A DNA stretch of 64,000 nt from Lysobacter auxotrophicus (lineage in GTDB: Bacteria; Pseudomonadota; Gammaproteobacteria; Xanthomonadales; Xanthomonadaceae), in NCBI RefSeq assembly GCF_027924565.1, contig NZ_AP027041.1, forward strand, positions 1,116,001 through 1,180,000, given 5' to 3'. Both the position numbers and the translations under genes were made by a program. The notes beneath the pieces are model-generated. The model was not told the origin of the DNA, made no database searches, and worked only from the letters and a program-made list of their open reading frames with translations. Shown piece by piece: positions 25,936 to 33,597 of this stretch. Numbering within the stretch: the stretch's first letter is position 1; every line of letters begins with the position of its first letter.

Positions 25936-28107
25936 TCAGAAGAACGTGCGAATGCCGAAGGCCACGCCGCGGCCGGGCAGGGGCGCGACGTCCTTGAGGA
26001 AGGACGTGTGCACGCGCGCCTCCTCGTCGAGCAGGTTGCTGCCGTCCAGGAAGACTTCCCACGCGTTGCCGTGCGGCGTGTCCTTGTGCCAGGCGACGTG
26101 CGCGTCGACGAGCGTGTAGCCCGGCGTCTGGGTTTCGTACGCGGCGACCTCGTCCTGCTTCGCATAGCGCGTGGCGCCGAGCGACGCGCGCCAGCTGCCC
26201 AGTTCCCAGCTCACTTCGCCGCCGACGCGATGCGGCGCGATGCGCGGAAGGTTGCCGCCGCGCGCGAGTTCGGCTGTGTAATCGTGCGTGTGATCGCCGT
26301 GCGGTATCGCGAAGGCGACCTCGCGCGTGCCGCTGCCGGTGAGCTCGGCGCGCACCATGTCGCCGAACACGCGAAGGTTCCACAGGCCGCTGTCGTTGTC
26401 GGCGAAGTTCCAGTTCACTTCGGCTTCGGCGCCGTTGAAGCGCGCGTCGTCCTGCGTCCACAGGCGCACCGGGTTGCCGTCCTCGACCACGCCGGTGTCG
26501 GCCAGGTAGATGAAGTCGTCGTACTTCACGTGGTAGATCGACGCGCTCGCCTTGAACGGGCCGCCGTGCCAATGCAGGCCGATCTCGGCGCGGTTGGCGG
26601 TTTCCTCGTCCATCATCGGCGAGCCCAGTTCGATGCTGCTGGTCGCCACGTGCACGCCGTTGGAATACAGCTCTTCCGCGGTCGGCGCGCGCTGCGCGCG
26701 GTCGAGGCCGAACGACAGGTGGAAGGCTTCGTTGATGTCCCACTTGAACGCCGCCGACAGGCTCGTCGTGTTGAATTCGCGATCCGGACCGATCGCCTCG
26801 GCTTCGTTCACGTCGATCTTGTTGCGATCGAAACGCGCGCCGACTTCGGTCTTCACCGGGCCGAAGTCGCGCTGTCCCAGCCAGAAGACGCCGGCATCCT
26901 CGCCCTTGGACGGCGGAACGAAGGCCTCCTCGCCGATCGCCTCGAAATCGCGCTTGCCCCACTGCACGCCGATCGCGCCGTCCCAGCCGAGCACCGGCTT
27001 GTGCACGAGTTCCACGCGCGCCTCGGTGCTGGTGTTGTCGAAGACGGTGCCGGTTTCCTCGCCCTCGTATTCCGTATGCGTGTATTCGGTGCGCGCGACC
27101 TTGGCGCGCAGCGACTTGAATGCGCCCAGATCGTCGAGCCCGCCGCGCACTTCGTAGCGGTGCTGCGTCATGCCGATGGTGACGGGGCCTTCCTCTTCGT
27201 GCGCTTCTTCTTCGCCCTCGTGCGCGTGGTCGTCGCCGTGGTCGTGTTCGTGCGCGCCGGCGGGCACGCCGTAACGCGTGTCGAACAGGCTCGCGCCAAC
27301 GCCGAGGAAACCGCGGTCGCCGATCCAGCTCACGCCCAGCGCGCCGCTGTCGGTGCGCACGAAGCTGTTGGGCAGCGTGCCCCTCGTCGACGGATCGGGC
27401 GTCTCGCCTTCTTCCTCCATCAGGCGGCGGCTTTCCGGATAGCCGGGGATGTCGTAGTCGCCGGTTTCGCGATGCAGCGCGTCGGCATGGAAGACGATGT
27501 TGCCGGACGCGGCCGTGCCGTCCATGCGGAACATGCCGGTGCGCTCGTCGTTGACGGTATTGCCGCGCAGCTCGGCGCGGCCTTGCAGCGGTTCGTCGGT
27601 GACGGCTTCGGGGATGCGGCCGTCGATGACGTTCACCGCACCGCCGATCGCGCCGCTGCCGTAGAGCAGGGTCGCCGGCCCTTTCAGCACCTCGATCTGG
27701 TCGGCCAGGAACGGCTCGATGCTCACCGCGTGGTCGACGCTGATGGTGGAGACGTCGCCCGAGCCCAGGCCGTCGCTCAGCACCTGCACGCGCGCGCCGT
27801 CGAACCCGCGGACGATCGGGCGGCCCACGCCCGGGCCGAAGTACGAGGACTGCACGCCGGGGAGCTTGCCGACCGTCTCGCCGAGCGAGTTGGCCTTCGC
27901 CTGGTCGAGCCGGGCGCCGGCGAGGACGTCGACGGGGCGGACGAGGTCTTCGGCGGTACCGACCAGCGGGGTGGCTTTCACCTCGACCCCGCTGAGGTCC
28001 TTGGGCTGGTGGTCGTGGCCCTGGTCGTCCGCCTGGGCGGCCAGGGGGAGGGCGGCGGCGAGCGCGAGGGCGAGCGGGAGACGGCGGTTCAGCAGGCGCT
28101 TTGACAT
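25936..28107 (-). CDS. znuD: TonB-dependent receptor, ZnuD-like zinc transporter
   Basis: The 723-residue outer membrane receptor has a signal peptide (ending AQA-DDQ), a plug domain with VGRPIVRGFDGARVQVLSDG and GPATLLYGSGAIGGAVNVIDG, and a beta-barrel ending in FF. An extracellular loop around residues 285-305 is rich in His, Asp and Glu (AHEHDHGDDHAHEGEEEA), and the mature N-terminus begins DDQGHDHQ. Such loops bind zinc in ZnuD receptors. A Zur-type box lies upstream of its start (28144-28156). It would import zinc when the metal is scarce. Confidence 0.85.
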   Translation of the reverse strand: MSKRLLNRRLPLALALAAALPLAAQADDQGHDHQPKDLSGVEVKATPLVGTAEDLVRPVDVLAGARLDQAKANSLGETVGKLPGVQSSYFGPGVGRPIVRGFDGARVQVLSDGLGSGDVSTISVDHAVSIEPFLADQIEVLKGPATLLYGSGAIGGAVNVIDGRIPEAVTDEPLQGRAELRGNTVNDERTGMFRMDGTAASGNIVFHADALHRETGDYDIPGYPESRRLMEEEGETPDPSTRGTLPNSFVRTDSGALGVSWIGDRGFLGVGASLFDTRYGVPAGAHEHDHGDDHAHEGEEEAHEEEGPVTIGMTQHRYEVRGGLDDLGAFKSLRAKVARTEYTHTEYEGEETGTVFDNTSTEARVELVHKPVLGWDGAIGVQWGKRDFEAIGEEAFVPPSKGEDAGVFWLGQRDFGPVKTEVGARFDRNKIDVNEAEAIGPDREFNTTSLSAAFKWDINEAFHLSFGLDRAQRAPTAEELYSNGVHVATSSIELGSPMMDEETANRAEIGLHWHGGPFKASASIYHVKYDDFIYLADTGVVEDGNPVRLWTQDDARFNGAEAEVNWNFADNDSGLWNLRVFGDMVRAELTGSGTREVAFAIPHGDHTHDYTAELARGGNLPRIAPHRVGGEVSWELGSWRASLGATRYAKQDEVAAYETQTPGYTLVDAHVAWHKDTPHGNAWEVFLDGSNLLDEEARVHTSFLKDVAPLPGRGVAFGIRTFF

Positions 28108-28143
28108 CGGTCGAGGTAAAGTAGGTGGCTCAAGTTGCGTAAT

Positions 28144-28156
28144 GTTATATTATAAC
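28144..28156. promoter_or_regulatory. Zur box between the zinc receptor and MerC-domain genes
   Basis: GTTATATTATAAC is palindromic around its central base and, with flanking AAT and GAA, resembles the gammaproteobacterial Zur consensus (ATGTTATA-N-TATAACAT). It lies 37-49 bases upstream of the receptor ATG and 31-43 upstream of the MerC ATG, so it can repress both. Confidence 0.8.
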
Positions 28157-28186
28157 GAAACCGGTTCCACCACCCTCCCGAAAGTC

Positions 28187-28597
28187 ATGCCCCCCATTCG
28201 TCCCCGCAGCCTGCTCGACCGCATCGGTGCCACCGGTTCGTTGCTGTGCGCGATCCACTGCGCGCTGTTGCCGCTGGTGATCGCGGTGCTGCCGTCGCTG
28301 GGCGTCGCGGCGTGGCTGGGATCGGGCTTCGAGGAAGGCTTCGTGCTGTTCGCCACGGCGCTGGGGTTGTTCAGCATGGTCTGGGGCTACCGCCGGCACC
28401 GCGCCGTGCAGGCGCTGTCGCTGATGATTCCGGGGCTGGCGGTGCTGTGGTTCGGCGTGCTGTACCAGCCGCTGCACCAGAGCCTGATCCCGCATGCCAT
28501 CGCGATGACCTTCGGCGGCACGCTGGTGGGCCTGGCGCATCTGGCGAACCTGCGGCTGAACCACGTGCACGTGCACGACGCTTCCTGCGCGCATTAG
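28187..28597 (+). CDS. MerC-domain inner membrane protein
   Basis: The 136-residue protein has four predicted helices, and the MerC motif CAIHCALLPLVIAVLPSLG in the first. The C-terminus has metal-binding histidines and a cysteine (NHVHVHDASCAH). MerC proteins move mercury in mer operons, but chromosomal members near Zur boxes are thought to act in zinc traffic. An in-frame ATG at 28142 would put the Zur box inside the coding region, so 28187 is preferred. It is divergent from the zinc receptor. Confidence 0.82.
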   Translation: MPPIRPRSLLDRIGATGSLLCAIHCALLPLVIAVLPSLGVAAWLGSGFEEGFVLFATALGLFSMVWGYRRHRAVQALSLMIPGLAVLWFGVLYQPLHQSLIPHAIAMTFGGTLVGLAHLANLRLNHVHVHDASCAH

Positions 28598-28781
28598 CGC
28601 GTCGGCCGGAGGCGACCCGCTCTTCCGATCCCCGCCTGCCGGGCGTCCCGTTACCAAGGGCGGCTTGGGCCCCGGAAGGCTAGAGGGCCCGGCGCCCGTG
28701 CTAGACTTCGCGACCTCGCGCGAACGCGATCTACGTAACCCCGCACCCCGGTGCGGATCTGAACAGTTTTAGGAGCACATC

Positions 28782-28973
28782 ATGGGCAAGGGCGACCGCA
28801 AGACTGCCAAGGGCAAGCGTTACAACTCCAGCTACGGCAACGCCCGCAGCAAGGCCACGACCAAGGCCGCCGGCACCGCCGCCGCCCCGGTCGCGAAGAA
28901 GGCGACCAAGACCGTGGCCAAGGCCCCGGCCGCCAAGAAGGTCGCGGTGAAGAAGGCCGCTTCCAAGGAGTAA
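28782..28973 (+). CDS. 30S ribosomal protein THX-like with Lys/Ala-rich tail
   Basis: The N-terminal ~26 residues (MGKGDRKTAKGKRYNSSYGN...) match the short ribosomal protein THX, which fills a cavity in the 30S head. Here a repetitive tail follows (residues ~30-63) of K/A/P/V, similar to histone H1-type bacterial proteins (KKATKTVAKAPAAKK). The total length is 63, about twice that of Thermus THX. AGGAG at 28771-28775 precedes the ATG. A terminator follows 40 bases after the stop. Confidence 0.82.
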   Translation: MGKGDRKTAKGKRYNSSYGNARSKATTKAAGTAAAPVAKKATKTVAKAPAAKKVAVKKAASKE

Positions 28974-29013
28974 GCGCCCCGGCGCCCGCTCCGGACCTCA
29001 GGTCCGAAAGCAG

Positions 29014-29044
29014 AAAGCCCCGCCTTGGCGGGGCTTTTGTTTTT
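29014..29044. terminator. Terminator after the THX-like gene, possibly bidirectional
   Basis: The arms AAAGCCCCGCC (29014-29024) and GGCGGGGCTTT (29027-29037) are followed by TGTTTTT. The A-run on the other side may also serve the convergent dipeptidase gene. Confidence 0.85.
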
Positions 29045-29065
29045 CTGCGGAACGAAGAGGGGCGA

Positions 29066-30265
29066 TCAGTGCTTGGCCGCCTTCTCCACTTCGCCCCACA
29101 CGCGCAGCAGGTTGCCGCCGAGGATCTTGCGGATGTCCGCCTCCGAATGCCCGCGCTTGAGCAGGCCCTCGACCAGGTTCGGATAGTCGGCCACCGAGCG
29201 CAGCTCCACCGGCAGGTTGCCGCTGACGCCATCGAAGTCCGATCCGATGCCGACGTGGTCCACGCCGATCAGCTTCACCGCGTAGTCGATCTGGTCCAGC
29301 ACCGCGTCGATGTGCACCACCGGCACCGGATGCGCGTCCTTCCACGCCTTCTCGAACGCGTCCTTCGACTTCAGCGGCTTGCCGGCAGCGGCGAGCTTCT
29401 CGTTTTCCCTGTCGAACGCATCCGATGCCGCGAAGTACGCCTGCATGTCCGATGCCGCCTTCTCGCTGACGAAGCCCGTGCCGAACACCAGCTGCACCAC
29501 GCCGCCTTCCTTCGCCACGGCCAGCGCCAGTTCGTCGCTGATATTGCGCTCGAAGCCCGGCGTGAAATGGCGCATGCCCGAATGGCTGGCGATCACCGGC
29601 ACGTCGGTCACGCGCAACACGTCGCGGATCGCGTCGTCGGACAGGTGCGAGACGTCGACCATGATGCCGACGCGGTTCATCTGCGCCACGACCTGCTCAC
29701 CGAACGGGCTCAGGCCGCCCCACTTCTTCTGCACCGCGTAGGACGAGTCGCTGATGCGGTTGTTCGCGCTATGGGCGAGGGTGATGTAGCGCACGCCGCG
29801 CGCGTGGAAGTCCGCCAGCTTCGACAGGTCCTCGCCGATGGGCGCGCCGTTCTCCATGCCCGGCGTCAGCAGCACGCGGCCGCCCTTGCGCAGCTTCTCC
29901 ACGTCGCCGGGCGAACGCAGGATCGCGAACTTGTCCGGATGCCGTCCGACCATCGCCTCCACCGCGTCGATCTGCGTATTCGCCGTCTGCCATGCGGTAC
30001 CGGCGAGGTCTTCCTCGGGCGAGGTGTAGATCGACATGAACGCCACGGTGAGGCCGCCTTCGCGCGCACGCGGGTAGTCGAACTCCTTCTTCGGCGCGGC
30101 CACGCCCAGGTCGTCCCAGTGCGAGAGCAGCTCGCTGGGCGCGTCGATGTGCGTGTCGACGACGATCGCGTCCTGCGCGAGTTTGCGTGCCGCATCGTTC
30201 GCGGCGAATGCGGAAGTGGCGGCCATCGACAGCGACAGGCCCAGAACGGCGTAACGCAAGCGCAT
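29066..30265 (-). CDS. M19 family membrane dipeptidase (renal dipeptidase type)
   Basis: The 399-residue exported zinc enzyme cleaves dipeptides, including those with a D-residue at the second position. It has a signal peptide (TSAFA-AND) and the M19 metal motifs: VVDTHIDAPSE (His-x-Asp), the bridging Glu in LTPGMENGAPIG, VDVSHLSDDA, VIASHSG and the conserved GIGSDFDG. It would complete the breakdown of dipeptides released by the S46 enzymes or of cell-wall peptides; that link is inference. Confidence 0.93.
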   Translation of the reverse strand: MRLRYAVLGLSLSMAATSAFAANDAARKLAQDAIVVDTHIDAPSELLSHWDDLGVAAPKKEFDYPRAREGGLTVAFMSIYTSPEEDLAGTAWQTANTQIDAVEAMVGRHPDKFAILRSPGDVEKLRKGGRVLLTPGMENGAPIGEDLSKLADFHARGVRYITLAHSANNRISDSSYAVQKKWGGLSPFGEQVVAQMNRVGIMVDVSHLSDDAIRDVLRVTDVPVIASHSGMRHFTPGFERNISDELALAVAKEGGVVQLVFGTGFVSEKAASDMQAYFAASDAFDRENEKLAAAGKPLKSKDAFEKAWKDAHPVPVVHIDAVLDQIDYAVKLIGVDHVGIGSDFDGVSGNLPVELRSVADYPNLVEGLLKRGHSEADIRKILGGNLLRVWGEVEKAAKH

Positions 30266-30296
30266 GTTTTCTCCCCGTGGTGTACGTCGAATCGAA

Positions 30297-31523
30297 TCAG
30301 GTGACGCGATGGCCGCCGGCGTGCACGGCCTGCGCGAGGCGCCCGCCGAGCCAGTAACACAGTTCGGCCGGATGCTGGATGTTCCACAGTACGAAGTCGG
30401 CGCGCGCGCCCACGCGCAGCATGCCGCGATCGTTCAGGCCCAATGCGCGCGCGGCATTGACGGTCGCGCCGCGCAGCGCCTCCTCGGGCGACAGCCGGAA
30501 GTGCGTGCACGCCAGCTGCATCGCATGGCGCAGCGACTGCAGCGGCGAGGTGCCCGGATTGCAGTCTGTCGCCACCGCCATCGGCACGCCGTGCGTGCGG
30601 AACGCCTCCAGCGGCGGCTGCGCGGTTTCGCGCAGCACGTGGAACGCGCCCGGCAGCAGCACCGCGACCGTGCCGGCGCGCGCCATCGCGCGCACGCTGT
30701 CCTCGCTGGTGTGTTCGACGTGGTCAGCCGACAGTCCGTCGAACGCCGCCGCCAGCGCGCCGCCGCCCAGGTCGCTGAGCTGGTCGGCGTGCAGCTTCAC
30801 CGGGACGCCGAGCGCGCGCGCCGCATCGAACATGCGACGCGTCTGGTCGGGCGTGAAACCGATGCCCTCGCAGAATGCGTCCACCGCGTCGACCAGGCCT
30901 TCGGCATGCAGCTTCGGCAGCCATTCGATGGCCGCGTCGATGTAGTCGTCGGCACGTCCCGCGTACTCCGGCGGCAGGGCGTGCGCAGCGAGGTACGTCG
31001 TGCGCACGCCGATGCCGAGCTGCTCGAGACGACGCGCGACGCGCAGCATCTTGCGTTCGTTATCGAAGTCCAGGCCGTAGCCGGACTTGATCTCGATGGT
31101 CGTGGCGCCGTCGCTGATCAACGCATGCGCGCGCGGCAGCGATTGGCGCAGCAGTTCGCCTTCGTCGGCCGCACGCGTGGCGCGCACGGTCGACAGGATG
31201 CCGCCGCCGGAACGTGCGATGTCCTCGTAACTGGCGCCGAGCAGGCGCAGTTCGAACTCGCGGGCGCGATCGCCGGCGAAGACCAGGTGCGTGTGGCAGT
31301 CGACCAGCCCGGGCGTGATCCAGCCCTTGGCCTCGATGACCTCGCGGGCGAGGCGCTGCGGCGCGTCGGGCAGGGCCGAGCGCGGGCCGATGTAGGCCAG
31401 CGTCCCGTCCTTCCATGCCAGCGCCCCGTCGAGGATGTCCGCGTAACCGGCGGGCGCATCGAGCGTGGCGAGCGAAGCGCCGAGGATCAGTCCGTCCCAG
31501 GCCGGATGCGCGTTGGAGGTCAT
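30297..31523 (-). CDS. hutI: Imidazolonepropionase
   Basis: The 408-residue amidohydrolase opens the imidazolone ring in the third step of histidine degradation, giving N-formimidoyl-L-glutamate. The zinc-binding HxH is in LVDCHTHLVFAGDR. GATTIEIKSGYGLD, FCEGIGFTPDQT, KLHADQLSD and ATDCNPGTSP are family landmarks. The start at 31523 follows GGGCCC and gives the normal length. It is divergent from hutF, with 76 bases between. Confidence 0.96.
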   Translation of the reverse strand: MTSNAHPAWDGLILGASLATLDAPAGYADILDGALAWKDGTLAYIGPRSALPDAPQRLAREVIEAKGWITPGLVDCHTHLVFAGDRAREFELRLLGASYEDIARSGGGILSTVRATRAADEGELLRQSLPRAHALISDGATTIEIKSGYGLDFDNERKMLRVARRLEQLGIGVRTTYLAAHALPPEYAGRADDYIDAAIEWLPKLHAEGLVDAVDAFCEGIGFTPDQTRRMFDAARALGVPVKLHADQLSDLGGGALAAAFDGLSADHVEHTSEDSVRAMARAGTVAVLLPGAFHVLRETAQPPLEAFRTHGVPMAVATDCNPGTSPLQSLRHAMQLACTHFRLSPEEALRGATVNAARALGLNDRGMLRVGARADFVLWNIQHPAELCYWLGGRLAQAVHAGGHRVT

Positions 31524-31599
31524 GGGGCCCGATTCTAGCCGCATGTCCGGCGGCGTGAGGGCCATCGCCACGACCGTCCATGCGGGCGACAATGCCGGC

Positions 31600-32949
31600 A
31601 TGAAGACCCTCGACGCCGCGATGCTCTGGACCCCCGACGGCTGGCGATCCGACGCCGGCTTCGACATCGACGACCACGGGCGCGTCCGCGCGCGGGTGGC
31701 CGCCGAGCCGACCGGCAGTTCCAGCTGGATCGTGCCTGGCGTGGCGAACCTGCATTCGCATGCGTTCCAGCGCGCCATGGCCGGCATGGCCGAGCGCCAG
31801 ACCAACGCGTCGGACTCGTTCTGGACCTGGCGCGAAACCATGTACCGCTTCGCCGCGCGCTTCACGCCGCAGCTATTGCAGGCCGTGGCCACGCAGCTCT
31901 ACGTCGAGATGCTGGAAGCCGGCTACACCACGGTGTGCGAGTTCCATTACCTGCACCACGCGCCGGACGGCCGTCCGTATGCCGACCCGGCCGCGATGTC
32001 GCGCGCGCTGATCGCCGCCGCACGCGACGCCGGTATCCGCCTCACGCTGCTGCCGGTGCTGTACATGACCGGCGGCTTCGACGGACGCGCGCTCGGCGAA
32101 CGCCAGCGTCGTTTCGGCCACGACGTCGACGCCTACCTGCGCCTGATCGACACGTTGTGCGAGGACGCCGACGCGTCGCTGCACGTCGGCTGCGCGCTGC
32201 ACAGCCTGCGCGCGGTGCCGCCGGACGCGATGCGCGCCGTGCTCGACGCGCTGCCGCCGTCGATGCCGGTGCACATCCACATCGCCGAACAGATCGGCGA
32301 AGTGCAGGACAGCCTCGCGCTGCGCAACGCGCGGCCCGTGGAATGGCTGCTTGCGAACGCGAACGTCGACGCGCGCTGGACGCTGGTGCACGCCACGCAT
32401 CTCACGCCGGACGAAACGCAGGGCATCGCGCGCAGCGGCGCGACGGTGGCGATCTGCCCGACGACCGAAGCGAACCTCGGCGACGGGCTGTTCCCGTTGC
32501 GCGAGTACCTGGATGCAGGCGGCCGCTGGGGCATCGGCTCGGACTCGCATATCTCCGTGTCGCCCGTGGAAGAGCTGCGTTGGCTCGAATACGGCCAGCG
32601 GCTGTTCACGCGCCATCGCAACATCGCCGTCAGCGTGCAGTCGCCGAGCGTCGGCGAGACCCTGCTGCGCGATGTCGCGCGCAGTGCGCGACATTCCTCG
32701 GGGCATGCGATCGGCACGTTCGCGACGGGCGAATACGCGGACGCGGTCGTGCTGGATATCGATGCGCCGGCGTTGTTCGGCCTGACGCCGGAGGATGCGA
32801 TCGACCGCTGGATCTTCAGCGGAAACCGGCCGCTGGTGCGCGATGTGTACGTGGGCGGGCGGCGCGTGGTGGAGAACGGACAGCATCGCCATCGCACGGA
32901 AATCGCACAGCGCTATCGCGAGGCGATGGCGGAGTTGATGCGCGATTGA
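31600..32949 (+). CDS. hutF: Formimidoylglutamate deiminase
   Basis: This 449-residue amidohydrolase deiminates N-formimidoyl-L-glutamate to N-formyl-L-glutamate in the five-step Hut pathway. The metal-binding motif is NLHSHAFQRAMAG; others are VCEFHYLHH, PVHIHIAEQ, LVHATHLT and GSDSHISVSP. Normal length for HutF. Its presence implies a HutG-type formylglutamate deformylase elsewhere, since none is in the window. Confidence 0.94.
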   Translation: MKTLDAAMLWTPDGWRSDAGFDIDDHGRVRARVAAEPTGSSSWIVPGVANLHSHAFQRAMAGMAERQTNASDSFWTWRETMYRFAARFTPQLLQAVATQLYVEMLEAGYTTVCEFHYLHHAPDGRPYADPAAMSRALIAAARDAGIRLTLLPVLYMTGGFDGRALGERQRRFGHDVDAYLRLIDTLCEDADASLHVGCALHSLRAVPPDAMRAVLDALPPSMPVHIHIAEQIGEVQDSLALRNARPVEWLLANANVDARWTLVHATHLTPDETQGIARSGATVAICPTTEANLGDGLFPLREYLDAGGRWGIGSDSHISVSPVEELRWLEYGQRLFTRHRNIAVSVQSPSVGETLLRDVARSARHSSGHAIGTFATGEYADAVVLDIDAPALFGLTPEDAIDRWIFSGNRPLVRDVYVGGRRVVENGQHRHRTEIAQRYREAMAELMRD

Positions 32950-32972
32950 GGCGATGGCGATCTTTCGTTGAT

Positions 32973-33073
32973 GTCATCCCGGCGAAAGCCGGGACCCAGG
33001 CTCTTCACGGGCCAAGTCGTGATGCCCTTCGTTCGACCGTGATGGCCTGGATCCCGGCCTGCGCCGGGATGAC
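32973..33073. repeat. REP-like family A, inverted pair
   Basis: Unit GTCATCCCGGCGAAAGCC... (32973-33001) and an inverted copy (33045-33073) flank 43 bases between the convergent hutF and ogt-like genes. Confidence 0.85.
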
Positions 33074-33096
33074 GAGGAGACATGACGCGGTCGGTT

Positions 33097-33597
33097 TCAG
33101 CCGAACAGATCGACCGTTGCCGGCAGCGCCCCTTCCATCCGCAACAGGAACTCCTTCGTCGGCAGCCCGCCGCCGAAGCCGGTCAGGCTGCCGTTACTGC
33201 CGATCACGCGGTGGCACGGCAACACGATCGGCAGCGGATTTCGCCCGTTCGCCGCACCGACCGCGCGCATCGCCGACGGCTTCCCCACCCGCTGCGCGAG
33301 TTGCGCGTAACTGATCGTCGCCCCGTATGGAATCGACGCGAGCGTGTGCCATACGTCGAGCTGGAACGCGGTGCCGCGCGGGGCCAGCGGCAGGTCGAAG
33401 TCGCGCCGCTCGCCGTCGAAGTATTCGCCCAGCTGCGTGGCGGCCCGCCGGATCACGCCGCACTCGCGCGATTCCCAGGCGTCGCATTGCGACATCGGAT
33501 GGCGCGGGTTCTGGAATTCGATCAGATGCAGGCCCTCGTCGCTCGCGGCCAGCAGCAGCGGGCCGACGGGACTGGGCACGTGCGCGTAGCGGATCAT
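33097..33597 (-). CDS. ogt: Methylated-DNA--protein-cysteine methyltransferase (Ogt type)
   Basis: The 166-residue suicide enzyme transfers methyl groups from O6-methylguanine to itself. The active-site Cys lies in LPIVLPCHRVIGSNGSLTGFGGG. The winged helix region includes YGATISYAQLAQRVGKPSAMRAVGAANGRNP. The ATG overlaps the last codons of the Ada-AlkA fusion gene (ATGA), so the two are co-translated repair functions. Confidence 0.95.
   Translation of the reverse strand: MIRYAHVPSPVGPLLLAASDEGLHLIEFQNPRHPMSQCDAWESRECGVIRRAATQLGEYFDGERRDFDLPLAPRGTAFQLDVWHTLASIPYGATISYAQLAQRVGKPSAMRAVGAANGRNPLPIVLPCHRVIGSNGSLTGFGGGLPTKEFLLRMEGALPATVDLFG

Noticed and set aside
25768-28104. Plus-strand open frame of 778 codons opposite the TonB receptor
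   Set aside because: The receptor frame has a signal peptide, plug motifs and promoter; the plus-strand frame has none.
28142-28186. Upstream ATG for the MerC-domain gene
   Set aside because: The start would lie in the Zur box and lacks a ribosome binding site.
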